From the NCBI GenBank assembly GCA_028583405.1, contig CM053251.1, positions 14,209,495 through 14,273,494 of the forward strand: DNA of 64,000 nucleotides. Reading direction: 5' to 3'. Of the stretch, positions 37,070 through 48,608 are shown piece by piece (positions within the stretch are counted from its first letter, which is position 1; the number at the start of each line of letters is the position of its first letter). The stretch is from Pogonophryne albipinna. Taxonomy: Eukaryota > Chordata > Actinopteri > Perciformes > Artedidraconidae. A program made the position numbers and the translations under genes. A model generated the notes under the pieces. That model saw only the letters and a list, made by a program, of their open reading frames with translations, did not search any database and had not been told where the DNA came from.

Positions 37070-38068
37070 CTGCTGGCACCATCAACCCCAGCTTCTGTGT
37101 TGTTGACTGAAGATGTTGCCAGCACAAATATATGCGACTATGTGAGGAATCTCCACCAAATTCCCAGAGAACTGTAGTGTGATTTTTCAGTAAACATCCC
37201 ACATGTTGGCAGAGAAAACCCAAAATACAAAGTGCATCCACTTTCCATGGAGCTTCACCAAGGACTTGTGTCGTTTGTTTAACGCACTGTTTGGTAATCA
37301 GCCTTTTACTACAAACTGCAAATCATTTTACCTTGGTATTTATTAAGAGAATAAAGAAAGCCAGAACTTGTGAACACTTAAAAACACATAAAAAGATAAA
37401 ACTGAAGACCAACATTCCTAGCATAACCTTTAACCAGATCGACAAACACAGACACACCTTTCCACATTCTGCTTTGCTATCACTCTCTACACCTTGGCAC
37501 ACAATGCTGAGATGCAAAAAGGTACCAATCCAATCCATTAGCTAATGTCCAATCAGCTGTCTGTCAGTGTTTGTGTGTTCCCAGTGGACACACACATGCC
37601 AACAGTGCAGGAGAAAACATTACAGTAATGACTTGGTGCACATGCTGTAGTCGGGATGTCAAGATAACTAATACTCAATGCCAACAATCTGAAAATGTGA
37701 ATTCCCCAAGGGCCATCAGTCAACACACTTTTTTTTCCTTTACTATGCTACACTGTTTGGAAAAAAACAACGGTTAGAGCGAGGGAAATATACATTTGTT
37801 ATGATGTGTTCGAATGTAATATTGTTAAATGTAGCGTATGGGGAAACATGTCAATAAAGAGAAGCTCGGAGATGTTTCTACTTTTTCTTAACATTTTATT
37901 GGCTAAAAAGGTAATTGAAAAATCGGAAAAATATTCAACAGATTAAACAAAAATGCCAACAATGATAAGTAACAGCCCTAGAATGTTTATTAGAAAAACT
38001 ACTAAAACTAACTGGACAACATTTTGGAAACAGGTTTTCCTTTAGTCATTGATTAATCCACTTAACAT
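37070..38068. other. No supported feature
   Basis: No gene or repeat recognised. Confidence 0.4.
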
Positions 38069-38076
38069 GTGATACA

Positions 38077-39072
38077 CAGTGTTGTGCTAGTTACTGAAAA
38101 CCAGTAACTAGTTACCATTACTAGTTACTTCATTTCAAAAGTAACTCAGTTACTTTACTGATTACTTACACCAAAAAGTAATGCGTTACTGTGAAAAGTA
38201 ACTTTTTAGTTACTTAAAAAAAGGGCTCCCATTAATGCCCTTATAGCCTTCATTTCAGTACTGTTATTGCATTGGAGAATAATACAATCTGTTGATCAAC
38301 TTGACATGCATTATATGCAATCTGGATTGCATCGATATTAGTTGGCTTTCCATTTTTGTATATTCTTTCTCCAGGTAGTTGGAAAAAGTTTTCCGTCCCA
38401 TATGCCGCCCGGACATGGTATCATGCTAACTAGCTCCCTGAAAGCGGGTGACTCCAGTGTAGCAATAGCCTGCATGTGTTCTACAACATACCGTGCAATG
38501 GCTTTATCGACTTTTCCCTGGCTAGCAGTCCCTTGGTTAAAATCCAGCCGCTGTTGCTTAGGTGGAGGTGGAGTGGCGTTGGATGAGTCTGGGTCTGTGC
38601 CGGTCTTAGTTACTAGCTTCGTCCCAGCATGTTGTTTTTGCAGATGTTTTAAGAGATTTGAATTACTGGTTTGGGCAGTAGATAGGCTCTTTGACCGGCC
38701 AGGACACAACTTACATTTAACAGAAACTTTCTTTTCTTTGTGCTCGACAAAAGTGAAATAGTGAGAATATCTCCAGGTGGAGAAACTAGACTTGAGCTCC
38801 GCCGCCGCCATGATAGTCTTGTTAGTAAACAACACAAACACGCCCACAGCCCGTCTCCGCATGTGACACAGGAAGTATCTAAGTACATTTACTCAAGTAC
38901 TGTACTTAAGTACAGTTCTCATCTCTGTTCGCCTGGCTGTTGACTATATAAAAAAACTAACGTAGTAACGGAGTAACGCACCATGTAGTAACGGTAACTG
39001 AGTTACTGAATTTAAAAAGTAATGCGTTAGAGTACTAGTTACTGGCCAAAAAATAAGTTAGTCCCAACACTG
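38077..39072 (-). mobile_element. hAT element with internal deletion, 996 bp
   Basis: The ends are cagtgttgtgct and cccaacactg (partly complementary, sharing CAGTGTTG), flanked by the perfect 8-bp duplication gtgataca (38069-38076 and 39073-39080). Subterminal DNA is full of agttact/agtaact motifs, as in Ac-like hATs. It keeps only the 5' part of a transposase gene on the minus strand. Confidence 0.92.
38338..38811 (-). pseudogene. hAT transposase N-terminal fragment with BED zinc finger
   Basis: From ATG at 38811, in good initiation context within GCC-rich sequence, the frame runs 157 codons to a stop. After MAAAELKSSFSTWRYSHYF it has CKLCPG and, further on, HLQKQH, the C2H2 pattern of a BED finger that binds transposon ends. 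A Thr/Pro-rich linker (PPPPKQQRLDFNQ) and the start of the DNA-binding helix region follow. The catalytic RNase H-like and C-terminal dimerisation domains are absent, removed by the internal deletion. An in-frame ATG 17 codons upstream is less likely. It is not a working transposase, though a DNA-binding-only product is conceivable. Confidence 0.85.
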
Positions 39073-39080
39073 GTGATACA

Positions 39081-40704
39081 TCACTACCTCTTATCCATGC
39101 AGTCCAATAACTTAAACATACATTTTAAAGTTGTCTTTTTAACAAGGTTGTCAAGGGAAACCTGAAATGTTAAATGAATTATTTTCCCATATCTCTTTAA
39201 GAGCAGCTTAGATCATTTCAGACGTGGCGCTCCGTGTCTGAATGCTAAGTGCACAACAACAAGTGTGACTGTGAAAGCAGCACTGCTAAAAAAAGGTCCA
39301 ATTATAATCCTGATAAAATAGACGCAAATTGTGACTTCACATAATTAACAAGTTGGCAGTGAAAACTCTCACTTCCCAGCGCTGCTTGCCTCGCTATACA
39401 ATACTGAAGAACTAGTACTTTACACACAGTCCTTCAGAGCTGATCTATGTCGAATCAATTTCAGAGAGGGAGGGAGAGGAATGACAGAAAGAAACAGGGT
39501 GGGGGAGTCAGTGTGACGAAGATGGAAGGACAGAGGTAGAGACAGCTGTGTCAGGGAGACAGAGACGGAGTGACAGAAAGAAAGAACGGGTTGATTCATT
39601 GTGAGTCAGAACAGAAAGTGTGAAGTCAGAGAGAGTAGAATAGAAAGTGAAGGTGAATATTTTACATCTCATGTGACTTGCGATCACAGGACTGTTTCGC
39701 CTTCCTCTTCAGGAGACACGCTCATGACAAGACTCATGACCTGAGGACAAAAGCAGCCGCCGTCTCTCATACAAATAGGAAACATTGATTTTGACTCTGA
39801 TAAGAGGGTCCTTAACCCCTGTAGAGGGTAAACTACAGCTGTAGATTTACAGTTTGTATTATAATAGTCGGACAAATCCAGTTAAAAAAATACAGTCGAT
39901 GTAAAAAACTAACTACTCCAATGTATATGCAAAGTATAATAATTACACAGACACTGCTTTCTGTGGATTAAAACTCAATACTGCTGCACATGCTCAATAA
40001 ATCAAAGCATGCATTTTGCATTTGGACAACAACAATAGCAGCTTTAAAACAATAACTAAAAGCAGACATCGAAGCAGTGTAAGAATTCCACTATATTATC
40101 TCTTTCATTCATTGAGTTGGAAAAAGAGAATCAATCAATTATTGAATCAAGTGGTTGTGCACAGCTCAGTTCTGCAGTCATCTAGCATCTTTTGAATCTA
40201 ATTTCAGACTTAATATGATGAACCCTGTCAGTCTCCTGTGAGGGATACACAAATCAGTACCACATACCAGAGAGCCACAGTAGGAATCCCAGCTGGGGGA
40301 TAATTTGAGGTTTCCAAGGGTCACTGCAGAGACGCTCTGATAGGAAGCTGCCACACTGCACCACAGCCAAGTGCCTCAAGTTTAGAATGGGCACAATCAA
40401 CCAGGTCAAGCCATAACATCCACATTAAAACAAAGAACTATTTTCTTTTGTGTATGATTTGGCCCATTTTTGGTCAGAAAAATCGACTTAATTGTAGGGA
40501 TTATTTTACAAGCAATTATTTGAAACCATTTACTTTTTGGTGGTGTCTCAAATGTTAGAAACAGCTGGTTCCGTTGTTTTAATCATTAAATATTGCACAA
40601 AACTAGATATTTGCAGCAGTCACCACTGGCTCTGGGAAGTGCAATGATTTTGTTTTAATACTAACTGACATTTTATTCTATCGACTACAGTTAACCAATA
40701 TATA
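39081..40704. other. No supported feature
   Basis: Includes a purine-rich (ga)-type stretch at about 39465-39650. No gene recognised. Confidence 0.4.
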
Positions 40705-41264
40705 CAGTGGGGCAAAAAAGTATTTAGTCAGCCACCAATTGTGCAAGTTCTCCCACTTAAAAAGATGAGAGAGGCTGTAATTTTCATCCTAGGTACACTT
40801 CAACTATGAGAGACAGAATGGGTTCTTTCTCCTACAAACACGTCTAGTTGAGTTTTTACCAAAAAGTTCTTTTGTTTCATCTGACCATATGACATTCTCC
40901 CAATCCTCTTCTGGATCATCTAAATGCTCTCTAGCAAACTTCAGACGGGCCTGGACATGTACTGGCTTAAGCAGGGGGACACCTGGCACTGCAGGATTTG
41001 AGTCCCTGGCGGCGTAGTGTTACTGATGGTAGCCTTTGTTACTTTGGTCCCAGCTCTCTGCAGGTCATTGACTAGGTCCCCCCGTGGGTTCTGGGATTTT
41101 TGCTCACCGTTCTTGTGATCATTTTGACCCCACGGGGTGAGATCTTGCGTGGAGCCCCAGATCGAGGGAGATTATCAGTGGTCTTGTATGTCTTCCATTT
41201 TCTAATAATTGCTCCACAGTTGATTTCTTCACACAAGCTGCTTACCTATTGCAGATTCAGTCTT
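40705..41264 (-). mobile_element. Tc1-like element, internally deleted, running into the gap
   Basis: It starts after TA with cagtggggcaaaaaagtatt, a fish Tc1 terminus. Near 40825 the sequence jumps from the left terminal region straight to the N-terminal half of the transposase gene, so the catalytic part is missing. On the minus strand [13 protein letters not shown] and TRTVSKNPR (41080-41165) are the helix-turn-helix DNA-binding region of Tc1 transposases. The other end lies in the N run. Confidence 0.85.
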
Positions 41265-42264
41265 NNNNNNNNNNNNNNNNNNNNNNNNNNNNNNNNNNNN
41301 NNNNNNNNNNNNNNNNNNNNNNNNNNNNNNNNNNNNNNNNNNNNNNNNNNNNNNNNNNNNNNNNNNNNNNNNNNNNNNNNNNNNNNNNNNNNNNNNNNNN
41401 NNNNNNNNNNNNNNNNNNNNNNNNNNNNNNNNNNNNNNNNNNNNNNNNNNNNNNNNNNNNNNNNNNNNNNNNNNNNNNNNNNNNNNNNNNNNNNNNNNNN
41501 NNNNNNNNNNNNNNNNNNNNNNNNNNNNNNNNNNNNNNNNNNNNNNNNNNNNNNNNNNNNNNNNNNNNNNNNNNNNNNNNNNNNNNNNNNNNNNNNNNNN
41601 NNNNNNNNNNNNNNNNNNNNNNNNNNNNNNNNNNNNNNNNNNNNNNNNNNNNNNNNNNNNNNNNNNNNNNNNNNNNNNNNNNNNNNNNNNNNNNNNNNNN
41701 NNNNNNNNNNNNNNNNNNNNNNNNNNNNNNNNNNNNNNNNNNNNNNNNNNNNNNNNNNNNNNNNNNNNNNNNNNNNNNNNNNNNNNNNNNNNNNNNNNNN
41801 NNNNNNNNNNNNNNNNNNNNNNNNNNNNNNNNNNNNNNNNNNNNNNNNNNNNNNNNNNNNNNNNNNNNNNNNNNNNNNNNNNNNNNNNNNNNNNNNNNNN
41901 NNNNNNNNNNNNNNNNNNNNNNNNNNNNNNNNNNNNNNNNNNNNNNNNNNNNNNNNNNNNNNNNNNNNNNNNNNNNNNNNNNNNNNNNNNNNNNNNNNNN
42001 NNNNNNNNNNNNNNNNNNNNNNNNNNNNNNNNNNNNNNNNNNNNNNNNNNNNNNNNNNNNNNNNNNNNNNNNNNNNNNNNNNNNNNNNNNNNNNNNNNNN
42101 NNNNNNNNNNNNNNNNNNNNNNNNNNNNNNNNNNNNNNNNNNNNNNNNNNNNNNNNNNNNNNNNNNNNNNNNNNNNNNNNNNNNNNNNNNNNNNNNNNNN
42201 NNNNNNNNNNNNNNNNNNNNNNNNNNNNNNNNNNNNNNNNNNNNNNNNNNNNNNNNNNNNNNNN
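41265..42264. other. Assembly gap, 1000 N
   Basis: Exactly 1000 undetermined bases, probably a placeholder length. Open frames crossing it are meaningless. Confidence 0.99.
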
Positions 42265-42594
42265 TCTCAGTGCCATGGCTTGTGTTGCCATGGCTTCATT
42301 GCTGTGTGATTCAGTTCCACTACCGCTGGAGCCACTGCTCTTCATCTCCATGTCCTCCTCGGGGAGCGATCGGAGAGCGGGGTATCTTGCGGTGCTTGTG
42401 CTGCGAGGCAGGCGGGTGCTGACCTCTACTGTCGCTGCCCTCCGATGGAGGCCTAAGTCAGGCCCACCTTGGCTGTAGCCGCCCATCCGATGCAGCTGTG
42501 CCATGGAGCTGCAGGAAGCTCCATCTTGGTCCTGCATCACAGAGAGCAGTAGTTCTTGGAGTCTGAATCTCCCGACATCAGGAGGAATGCTGGT
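42265..42594 (-). CDS. Exon of an unrecognised gene, continuing into the gap
   Basis: The minus strand has an acceptor-like cgcaaaaccccag followed by an open frame of at least 110 codons up to the gap edge. It reads TSIPPDVGRFRLQELLLSVM, then SSMAQLHRMGGYSQGGPDL, a basic segment RRAATVEVSTRLPRS, and an acidic-Ser segment LPEEDMEMKSSGSSGSGTES. Codon use is GC-rich and the frame is free of stops, unlike the neighbouring repeats, which is why I consider it real. The composition resembles a disordered cytoplasmic region; the RRAAT and RLPRSTS stretches look like kinase target sites. I cannot name the protein. The pyrimidine tract before the acceptor is poor, so the start of the exon is uncertain. 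Confidence 0.5.
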
Positions 42595-43139
42595 CTGGGG
42601 TTTTGCGGGATATTTGTAATTATAATAAAAAAACGCTATCATCCCAATTTCACAAGGATGTTGATTGAAAAATTATTGATCTGTGAGAAAAAGAGAGTAT
42701 ACATATTAGTGATAAAGTTATGCATATTTCAATATTAAGAAAACTGTAGAGACATAATGGTTGAATGATGTACTAATCAAGTTGAATGTAAAAGATACAA
42801 AAATATTGGGTTTAACCTCTTAGCCCTGTTCACTTGATTAGAAACTTTCAGAACATCTATGGATGAGTAGTATCATCTGGAAGTAGGACAGGAAAGGAAC
42901 ATTTTTCTGTTAATAATCAACAAATCTGTTGGCCCTTTCAGCTGGCATAGTGAAGTGAGTTCAGAATCACCCAGTTTACTTATCAATGACCCGATTCCAA
43001 GTAGCTTATCCTGCGTGAACTGGGCCGACACCCAGGCTAATGACCCGAAAAACAAGAAGGATGAACCAGGGTAATATAGTTTGATGAATGCTCAGTACGA
43101 TAAAATGAAGAAATTATTGAGGAAATTATTTATCTTCAG
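42595..43139. other. No supported feature
   Basis: AT-rich DNA upstream (minus orientation) of the exon; no gene seen. Confidence 0.4.
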
Positions 43140-43310
43140 CCCAAATTGCAGCACTTTGCAAAGTTAAACCCTACCCATCCTCTCCGGCCATTATTCCAGT
43201 TGCTGCCATCAGGCTGCAGACTGAAAGTCCCAAAGGCCATCCAAAACAATAACAAGAAATCCTTTATTCCACTAGCTGTGACCATTCCTAAAATGAGCCT
43301 GTTTAAATAA
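43140..43310 (+). pseudogene. Rex1-like LINE C-terminal fragment
   Basis: The plus strand from 43203 encodes LPSGCRLKVPKAIQ, then KKSFIPLAVTIPKMSLF and a stop at 43308-43310. LPSGRR...KKSFIP-A-T--N is the conserved C-terminal block of Rex1/Babar-type fish LINEs. Only this end is present. Confidence 0.65.
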
Positions 43311-44409
43311 CAAAATGGAACCAAGAATTCAAAGTAAAATGCCCATATAACAGAAGAAGAACACAGAGTCTGTCTATCATAATCAAAACCTATATCTCCA
43401 GTTTCAATACTTTCAGGTTGAGACAATTCTATAGCATCCATTTGCAAAATTGAAATAATTGTAGAGATCAATAGATGTTGTGATGTTTACAAAAAGTATT
43501 GGAGCTACTGCATAATAATCTGGCATTAGGATTTACCTTGCGCAGTTAAGCATCTTCCCAAACCTCCTACAGTGTTGTTACTACAGCTGAGTACCAAAAT
43601 CCAACAAGTGATAAAAAAAGCAAGCTTTCACAAAAAGTTTCAGTATCAAACAATAATACCATATTAGTTGACTTTTAACTTGGCCATACAAATCTAATAT
43701 AATTGTAAAATAAATAATAATGAATTAATTCTTCCAAGAGGCTAATGTCTTGATGTAAGATTATTTACCTCAAACCAAACTGCAATGCGCCTGACTCAGC
43801 ATGATCAGACTCTATCTCTCACATCTCTAATCGGTGCTGGATAAAGCTCCCTGCCATGCAGAGCTGCAGTAGGCCTACTCGCTTTATGTAAGGCGTTTGT
43901 ACCGGCGTTCTCATGTGACGGTGACAGCAGAGTGAGCAGGGCTGGTGTAGTCTACTGACCGGGATTTAGACCCACACTGACAGTTATGTAACTTTCATGG
44001 TTTACGTTCAGTCATAACATTTTTACATAATTCACAACACAGCACGTTAACGGCAATGTTATCTTCAATGTTCGCACTTTTAAACATACATTCTCTCAAT
44101 CGCAGAGCAAAACAATTGCAAGTAAACGTAACACTGCATTTGCATTGCATTTATGGGCATTATAATTCAACTCCACCAACCTCACAGAAGGCAAATCTTC
44201 TACTGATCCTGCTGTCTCTGTAAAAAATAAAGCCTTGTATTCAGAGCTCTTTGTCGTCTCGAATAGAGAAAGCATACGGATATCGTCTTTCCCAGGCTGC
44301 TCTTTCACACTGCTCTCTCCCGTTCAGGTTTCTGGATACATCAGGACCATGATCAGGACCTCCAGTGGTAGAAGTGACCTCATTTCAGACCACGCCTCCT
44401 CCAGCTCGC
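43311..44409. other. No supported gene
   Basis: Unique-looking DNA; no exon could be supported. Confidence 0.35.
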
Positions 44410-44560
44410 CGTCCATTGGTCCAGAGAGCCGTCCATCGCTCTTAACCGGCGATGCCCGCCCCCAGGAGGGCGGTTATGCGGCTGCTCCTCCGCGCTGCTC
44501 CTGGTCTCCCGCGCTGTCAGTCTTTTTATATAAGCATGTATATAAGCATTTATATAAACC
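44410..44560. promoter_or_regulatory. Promoter-like cluster (CCAAT, GC box, TATA)
   Basis: Reading on the plus strand, an inverted CCAAT box (attgg, about 44414), a GC box (gcccgccccc, 44454-44463) and a TATA-like tttttatataag (44523-44534) follow each other at plausible distances within a locally GC-rich patch. No exon is evident downstream on either strand, and repeats start at about 44600, so this is only a candidate. Confidence 0.25.
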
Positions 44561-44599
44561 ATAGGTGGAATGGAAACCGGCAACTTCACTCGTGTCAGA

Positions 44600-45045
44600 A
44601 CGGAGCAAATATATGGAAGCAAATAAGAGACAAAATGATTTGAATTTCATCAGACACCGAATTTATAGCATTGAAATATTTTACTTTGAAAACCATGTAT
44701 CTGAATTGTTTTGCTCCGAATTTACCTATGTGAAATAAAAATCTGAAATGTCTTGATTCACAATTTTGAAAGCTGAAATTCAATGTAGGCTATTTGTTTC
44801 AGTGTTCACAAATTCAAATCTAACAATTCAAGATAAAACAATTTGAATGGTCAAATTCAGATCTCCAAATTCGAGTAAGACATTTTTGAATGGTCCAATT
44901 CAGATCCCAAAATTCAAGTTAAAAAAATTTGAATGGACAATTTCGATGCTTAAAATTCGATGTCCAACATTTCGAGGGAGCTTCATCCGGGCTATCCAGA
45001 CAGGATAAGCAATCGAGCCTGAATGCAATCGTACCGACTTCTGGC
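44600..45045. repeat. AATTCA-rich interspersed repeat
   Basis: Short motifs such as aatttgaatgg, caaattcagatc and caaaattcaag recur every 40-60 bp. The last 200 bp (about 44815-45035) reappear in inverted orientation at 63195-63360, including catccgggct and gacaggataagcaatc. Superfamily unknown. Confidence 0.65.
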
Positions 45046-45079
45046 CTATCAGAGCAAAGCGGCTAACTCCGGGGGCAGT

Positions 45080-46034
45080 TAGACCCTCCAGAAAAACGCG
45101 GGCAAAAACCCTTGATTATGCGGGCTAAAATCCTTGATTATGCGGGCTAAAATCCTTGATTATGCGATTAAACATGCAGGGTTTTATGTGATTTTATGTG
45201 GTGCAATTGCGGGAAGTTGCGAAATATGCGGAAAGTTGCGAAATATGCTAAATATTTTTTTTTAAATATTGGGCTGTCTTATTTATTCTCTCTCACACAC
45301 AACCTGCCACTAACGTTAAACCCCTTTACTATTCAATTAAACACATTCAATGTTTATTTATTGTAAAAGCAATTGGGCTATTTTAATCACACTCTCTCAC
45401 ACACACACACTTCTCCGCCTCATTCTGCTTTCATTTACTTGTTCGTTATTTGACCAGCTTCAATCTTGTAGGCTTCTCACCTCGTTTCTTGTAGCCCTCG
45501 AAAGGGTTTTGGAGGTGGATGCCTCGGCGAACGTGAGTTGTTTGGCTTTCTTGTCCGCAGCAGCAGAAAGCATTTTCGAATGTTTGAATGAATCAAAGTG
45601 GGTCGTCACCGTCGATGTTCTCTTATGCTCCAACACAGTTGCACGGGGTACAGAATAGTTTCCCCCCACTTTCGTGCAAGACATCGGGGTACTGCTTTGC
45701 CCGGTCTTTCGCAGAAATGTTCGTCGGTAAATGAGATGGATTAGATTTTTTCATCTTGGTGTTTTCTCTCTCGTGTGAGTTCCACACGTTCACTCTAAGG
45801 TGTTGTTTACCTTTTGTGATGCGCGAGCTGATGACGTTGCGTCATCTACATCATCATCATCATCACTACTTCACGTCAAGACGAGTTAACTTTTTTTTTC
45901 TCAACTTTGTGTGGAAAAATGCGGGGATTATGCGGCCTTTTGATAAATATGCGGCCTTTTAAAAATCTGCGCCATTTTGCTGATTATGCGGTAAATTCTG
46001 CAATCGCAGAATCGCGTTTTTTCTGGAGGGTCTA
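45080..46034. mobile_element. hAT-like element with subterminal ATTATGCGG repeats
   Basis: The ends tagaccctccagaaaaa and ttttttctggagggtcta are complements. Both subterminal regions carry repeated gattatgcggg/aaatatgcgg motifs (five on the left, three on the right), probable transposase binding sites. The flank ggcagt (45074-45079) is repeated at 49742-49747, immediately after the next insertion, suggesting a 6-bp duplication. The left side also has a 22-bp unit repeated head to tail at 45111-45167. No transposase. Confidence 0.75.
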
Positions 46035-46756
46035 GGCCAGGCATCCTCAAAGTCCGGACTCCGGTCCGGATCCGGACCGAACCACAACTGTCTCTGGACT
46101 CTGAGCAAATTATACTTTTCATATGTATTATCTGTGTTATTTGCGAGACATCGCCACAACGCAACGAGTCAAAATGATCCGCTATGTCCATAGACTGCAA
46201 ACAGCGCTCTGCATGTCCTGTTCCACTGTCTGTGTGTGTCTGTCAACGCCAGTAGCGAGCCGTGACTTTTATACCTAGGCCCTCTGACCCCCCTTCCCTC
46301 GAAAAAAAAGAAGAGTTATTTCGTCACAGTGTAGGCCTATACTTCAGCGGAATATCAAAACAGCGGCCCGGGGTGCAAAACGCATCAATGACAGCGACCC
46401 TCTACCACACAAAACAACACCATTTATATAAACACCTATCATGACAGGGCACCCACAGCCAAGTAACAATTACAAATGAATTAAGTCGGCACAGCGGCCC
46501 ACATTGAAAATGACTTAGGCCTACCTTTGATGATCAAATCACTTAAACACAAAGTCCATCCTCCTGTCCTTTTGGATGAAGCACTTGATGGCGGGTCATT
46601 CAGCTGATCCTTTGCCACTCCAGTTTATCATTGTAACTCAATCTTGAAAATGACTCGGTTAATAATTTCGCAACGATGTCATCACTATCACTGAAGTGAG
46701 CCATCATGAACTAATTAATTATGCTAATTATAAATCTATCGATCATAAATCTATCG

Positions 46757-47283
46757 ATCATAAATCTATCGTTTAGATTTATGATTCGAAAATAATAAAA
46801 GTAGGGTAGACATGTGGATATTATCCGGCTGAACAAAACGTGCATTTATCTAACAGGTTCGTTTTCCACAGACCTTATGTGAGCATCTCCGCTCACACAG
46901 GGTTCAAATATGGACGGAAAGAGCAGGTTCGTGTAACAAAGGCATTTATTAGCTCCAAACAAAAGTATCCACGGGTCTCCAACGTTGCCCGTGTGGCAAC
47001 CTTCACAGGTCCTTTTGCCACCTTCCAGGATCCCGCCTACTGCAAAACATACCAGAACCAGGTTACCACATGCTTTTATTCCGGCACTGATTACCTGATT
47101 CCGATCAGCTGTCTGGCCTCCGGCCGAGTCACTCCCTTCACTCCAGCAGCCGGCACCCTAACCACACCCCGCTGCCACACCTTATTTCGAGCTATTTTCC
47201 AAAATCCTATGGAGAAATCCCATTGCTTTCAGTCGAGGGAATCCGAGCGAAGCTTACTTCCGGGTTTTAGGACGCGTCACTGC
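46757..47283. mobile_element. Partial copy of the type A element
   Basis: Shares gacatgtggatattatccgg, gagctattttccaaaatcct and the terminal cttccgggttttaggacg with the unit at 30725-32198. It is split by a 300-bp insertion. Confidence 0.7.
46879..47178. mobile_element. 300-bp insertion with 7-bp target duplication
   Basis: Compared with the type A copy at 32098-32115, exactly 300 bp are inserted, flanked by accttat (46872-46878 and 47179-47185). The insert begins gtgagc and ends gccac; no terminal repeats beyond gtg/cac are clear. Superfamily unknown. Confidence 0.7.
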
Positions 47284-48151
47284 ACCACTTGCATAGACCA
47301 GAGCCTATGACCAGAGCCCTAGAGAGATAAGGGCACTGGCATAGACCTACATCCATGGCATAGACCCATAGACCTCACAGCGGGCGGAACTTGTCATAAA
47401 GTCCGCGAAAATAAAGCCCACCCATTTAGAGGGAAGATATGTTTGGTCAATTGTACTGTCATTTGACATTACTCTCTCGTTGAGTTACTATAGCTGGTCC
47501 TCTGTGAATGTAGAGAGGGACCAACAAGCCCTCCCGTCTTCACATAACTCGCAGAGACGGCATTTAACACTTCACATTCCAACAGAAACTGAACAGGCAG
47601 ATTCGAAGGATTTATTTCTTCGGAAATTTTATTTTAAATACAATTAAATCAAGTTATTTTGGTAAAACTAATGAAAAATGTAACAACAATTTTTTTTATT
47701 TTTTTTTATGTTTTCAAATATTTTTTTTTAGACTATCTTAGGCCCTCACAGAGGGCCTAGAGGGCCCTGACGGCTCGCCACTGGTCAACGCATTGGTCCA
47801 ATCACATTCAGCATCCCGTCAGCGTTTTTTCCCCCCAAACAATCTGCGAATCAGAGGCACAGTAGGGCGGGTCTTCGCGGAATGCGGGTGGGAAAAATGT
47901 GTGTCTCGTCTCTTTCAACCTGTCTGAGTCAGAGCGAGAGTTTAAAAAAAAAAATTCAGAGCGAGAGTTAACAGCTCATCTAGTTCCATCTGTACTGTAG
48001 CTAGTAGCCTAGTTTCACCTACCGGGGTGGCAACTGACACCCTAAAAATAGGCCTTGCCACCCCAGCTGCCACCCCAGTTGGCAGCTTTGTTTTGAAAGA
48101 AAAGTTGTGGCTCATCGGACATTTATGAGAGAAAGTCTCTAATGTCCGAGT

Positions 48152-48608
48152 CATACTTGCCAACCTTGAGACCTCAGAAATCGGGAGGATTTCAAAACCA
48201 CCGCGGGGGGGGGGGGATTGCCGGAGCTGTATTAGATTAACATTAACATGCTTATTGTAGTTGTAAGTGCACTGCCTTGCGGCCTGTAGCACCATCCTTG
48301 ATGGACCATATGTGTGGGCTGGACCTGTATTTTACAGGACAGGAGTGAGCAGAGGGTCGAGTTGTCCATTCTTGTTCTGTTTTCTGTGACTATCTTCCTC
48401 ACCCTCTCAGACTTTCAGTTGCGGGCGCTACCATGGAAACCAAACAATGGTGTAGCTGTATTAAAGTCAGAGTGGAAACAGTCCTGAGTAAATCTGATTT
48501 TGTCAGAAATCGGTAGAAATGCGGGAGAAATATGACCCCGGGAGGAAACCGGGAGATGGCAATGAAATCGGGAGTCTCCCGCGAAAATCGGGAGGGTTGG
48601 CAAGTATG
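48152..48608. mobile_element. hAT MITE, 457 bp
   Basis: Ends catacttgccaacc and ggttggcaagtatg are exact complements, with an exact 8-bp duplication gtccgagt (48144-48151 and 48609-48616). Subterminal cgggag motifs recur. A G-run lies at about 48206-48217. Confidence 0.95.

Larger units (their letters stand above)
46250..47783. mobile_element. Nested hAT element, 8-bp TSD
   Basis: Ends cagtagcgagccgt and acggctcgccactg, flanked by exact gtcaacgc (46242-46249 and 47784-47791). Near its left centre an ataaatctatcgatc unit is repeated in tandem (46727-46770). It holds part of a type A element. Confidence 0.9.

Noticed and set aside
41100..42642. Very long open frames across 41.1-42.6 kb
   Set aside because: They exist only because the 1000 N are read through; only the part at 42265-42594 is real sequence with coding character.
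46840..47310. 156-codon plus-strand open frame
   Set aside because: Crosses a type A element and its 300-bp insertion; chance frame.
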